Shown in pieces: positions 62,719-64,000 of a stretch of DNA of 64,000 nt (its first letter is position 1; each line of letters starts with the position of its first letter). Origin of the DNA: an uncultured Marivita sp. (GTDB taxonomy: Bacteria > Pseudomonadota > Alphaproteobacteria > Rhodobacterales > Rhodobacteraceae); assembly GCA_947503115.1 (NCBI GenBank), contig CANNCS010000001.1, positions 1 through 64,000 of the forward strand. Reading direction: 5' to 3'. A model generated the notes under the pieces. That model was not told where the DNA came from and did no database searches. It worked only from the letters and a program-made list of their open reading frames with translations. The translations under genes and the position numbers were made by a program.

Positions 62719-63021
62719 ATGTCGATCGAACAAACCCTGACCCAGTTGCAGGTCAATCCACGCACGGCGGAACGTGCGCGTGAAATTGGGCAAATGGGCT
62801 ATATGCAATGGCTAGGCGGATTGCCTACCACGGCCTGTTACCTGACTGAGGCCACCTGCGCCTACATGGCCGCAGCGCCGTTTCGGGAGACCGATCCGGC
62901 CGTTGCGGAATTTTGCAAGCTGTTGAAGGCGTCTTTGGATGCGCCGCTTACACCGCTTGATCTGGCACTGCCGAAACCGCGTCGGCGCGGGGGTGCCAGA
63001 GAGCGGCGACTGTCGTTATGA
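62719..63021 (+). CDS. Uncharacterised cobalamin-regulated protein
   Basis: A 100-residue soluble protein, starting MSIEQTLTQLQVNPRTAERA, then GQMGYMQWLGGLPTTACYLT and EATCAYMAAAPFRETDPAVA, with three cysteines and a basic C-terminus (KPRRRGGARERRLSL). GGAGG lies seven bases before the ATG at 62719. It is the first full gene after the cobalamin riboswitch, so it is probably tied to B12 need, salvage or a B12-independent replacement function. I do not recognise the family. Its 3' end overlaps the convergent transaldolase gene by 6 bases. Confidence 0.7.
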   Translation: MSIEQTLTQLQVNPRTAERAREIGQMGYMQWLGGLPTTACYLTEATCAYMAAAPFRETDPAVAEFCKLLKASLDAPLTPLDLALPKPRRRGGARERRLSL

Positions 63022-63675
63022 ACTCTGGCTTGAGGCGGCGGCTTCGAAAGCGGCGGCTGCCTCTTGGGTCATGGGGTCACTGAACAAGTTCTGCGCAAGG
63101 TCTGGCGACAGTGTGAAACAGTCCAACCCGCGGGAGGCGAGCGCCACCATTTGATTGGCGGTGCGCAGCGATGCCACAAGGATGCGGGGCTTGCCACCAG
63201 AGATGGCCTGCATTTTTGACAGGTGGTCCAAAGCTGGCAATCCGGCCTCATCCATGCGGCCGAAATAGGGGGCCGCGAAATCGGCACCCAGCGCCTTGGC
63301 CACGATCACCTGTTTGGGATCGTACACAGCGGTGAGCAGGATCGGACCACCCAGTGCCTTGATTGACGGGACTGCGCGCAAAGCGTCGAATGTCATCGGA
63401 ATTTTGACGACTGTTCGCAGACCGGCCGCTGCGCCAGCGTCATAGAGGCGTTGCGCCCAGTCGACATAGGTCTCGATTGGGCCAAACACTTGACCATGCA
63501 GTTCCTGCGCACCGAGGTCATACGCGCGCTGTGCCATCTCGAGCCAATTGATCGCCGGGTAGTCCAGCCCTGCGCGCTTTGCCAGAAGCGGGTTCGTGGT
63601 AATGCCCCGAAATAGGCCCGTCGGCATGAGGTCTGCCCATGCCGCGCGGTCCGCCGTGTCGAGGTAGAGGTCCAA
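63016..63675 (-). CDS. Transaldolase/fructose-6-phosphate aldolase-like protein
   Basis: A 219-residue (beta/alpha)8 barrel of the small transaldolase family. It begins LDLYLDTADRAAWADLMPTG, continues with GLFRGITTNPLLAKRAG, LRTVVKIPMTFDALRAV (Schiff-base lysine in VVKIP), GPILLTAVYDPKQVIVAKAL and AAPYFGRMDEAG. It would cleave or transfer a dihydroxyacetone unit of a sugar phosphate. The start is TTG 63675 or the preceding ATT; no ATG is near. It begins five bases after the PfkB gene, so both act together, probably on a ketose phosphate. Confidence 0.85.
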   Translation of the reverse strand: MDLYLDTADRAAWADLMPTGLFRGITTNPLLAKRAGLDYPAINWLEMAQRAYDLGAQELHGQVFGPIETYVDWAQRLYDAGAAAGLRTVVKIPMTFDALRAVPSIKALGGPILLTAVYDPKQVIVAKALGADFAAPYFGRMDEAGLPALDHLSKMQAISGGKPRILVASLRTANQMVALASRGLDCFTLSPDLAQNLFSDPMTQEAAAAFEAAASSQSS

Positions 63676-63679
63676 AATA

Positions 63680-64000
63680 TCAGCCGACCGCAGCCATTGC
63701 GGCGTCGAGTTCTGACAATGTCGGAGGGTTACACCCTGCGCGGCTGCAATTGATGGCCGCGGCCATGCCTGCACGGCGGATCAAGGCTTCGACCTGCGCA
63801 GCGTCAAGACCATCAAGCGCAGAAGGTGCCAGCGCGTCGGTCCGCGCCAAACCGGCCAGTAGGGTTGCCATAAATGTGTCACCTGCGCCGACCGTGTCGA
63901 CAAGTCCGGGCACGGGCGGCGCGGGGATGTTCACTGTGTTGTCGCCGCGCATGGCAATTGCGCCGTCGGGGCCTTTGGTCATGACAAGAAGCGACGCAGA
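63680..64000 (-). CDS. PfkB-family sugar kinase, C-terminal part (cut by window edge)
   Basis: The reverse strand is open from the right edge to a TGA at 63680-63682. The end of a ribokinase/fructokinase-type protein is seen: LLVMTKGPDGAIAMRGDNTV, then the PfkB signature VDTVGAGDTFMATLLAGLA with the catalytic Asp, and NCSRAGCNPPTLSELDAAMA. It phosphorylates a sugar. The N-terminal part lies outside the window. It is followed by the transaldolase-like gene, giving a two-gene sugar-use unit. Confidence 0.88.
   Translation of the reverse strand, partial: SASLLVMTKGPDGAIAMRGDNTVNIPAPPVPGLVDTVGAGDTFMATLLAGLARTDALAPSALDGLDAAQVEALIRRAGMAAAINCSRAGCNPPTLSELDAAMAAVG

Noticed and set aside
1..64000. 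tRNA, rRNA, prophage, integrase or plasmid origin
   Set aside because: A scan by eye found no tRNA T-loop pattern, rRNA stretch, phage gene or origin-like repeat; short RNA genes could still be missed.

Overview
The window reads as chromosomal DNA of a marine alphaproteobacterium of the order Rhodobacterales (Roseobacter group). The evidence is the combination of an L-malyl-CoA/beta-methylmalyl-CoA lyase (mcl1), the D-glutamate genes dgcN-dgcA, an Irr-type Fur regulator next to fabA/fabB/fabI, a SAM/SAH riboswitch in front of metK (a class described from Rhodobacterales), a probable DddL-type DMSP lyase, TRAP transporters and many type I secretion proteins. I did not identify genus or species. 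Most of the window is ordinary, tightly packed chromosome; the only mobile element seen is a partial IS630-type transposase cut by the left edge.

Layout. 1-9.4 kb: IS630 remnant, a DUF5671 membrane protein, dgcN-dgcA, mcl1, a small lytic-transglycosylase lipoprotein, an Lrp/LysE divergent pair, an AraC regulator, accA and dtd. 9.7-17.7 kb: a four-gene leftward type I secretion cassette (giant Ig-like adhesin, TolC, ABC exporter, HlyD adaptor). 17.9-27.1 kb: a catabolic island with a Gfo/Idh dehydrogenase, a GntR regulator, a flavin-dependent monooxygenase, an aldo/keto reductase, a flavin reductase and a complete TRAP transporter, resembling the sulfoquinovose monooxygenase (sulfo-SMO) gene set; an iron alcohol dehydrogenase follows. 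27.3-29.6 kb: Sel1 protein, di-haem MauG-like protein, NUDIX hydrolase. 29.7-35.4 kb: complete urease operon ureDABC-EFG with three small extra genes, one a histidine-rich membrane peptide. 35.6-43.3 kb: MltB-like transglycosylase, desaturase, TIM-barrel and BKACE enzymes, rpsA, and a secreted Hint-domain protein.

43.4-53.1 kb: a conserved housekeeping run, all leftward (miaB, OmpA/lipoprotein pair, phoH, ybeY, corC-like, lnt, metK, a frameshifted histidine phosphatase, trmB, cmk). 53.2-58.3 kb: an unknown conserved protein, fabI-fabB, probable dddL, fabA and irr; dddL sits on the opposite strand between fabA and fabB. 58.6-64 kb: a 1198-residue secreted protein with two enzyme-like modules, a cobalamin riboswitch followed by a 15-codon reading frame and an uncharacterised 100-residue protein, then a transaldolase-family gene and a PfkB sugar kinase cut by the right edge.

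Non-coding structure is notable. An A-rich element (TTGCATATTT, two variable bases, then A-rich sequence ending GAAGAAG) occurs five times, each on the 3' side of a gene and in that gene's orientation. There are also two GGGGGC/GCCCCC hairpins, three GA...TTC/GAA...TC hairpins, and a 28-bp tandem duplication that copies the end of the GntR gene. I saw no tRNA, rRNA, CRISPR array, integrase or prophage.
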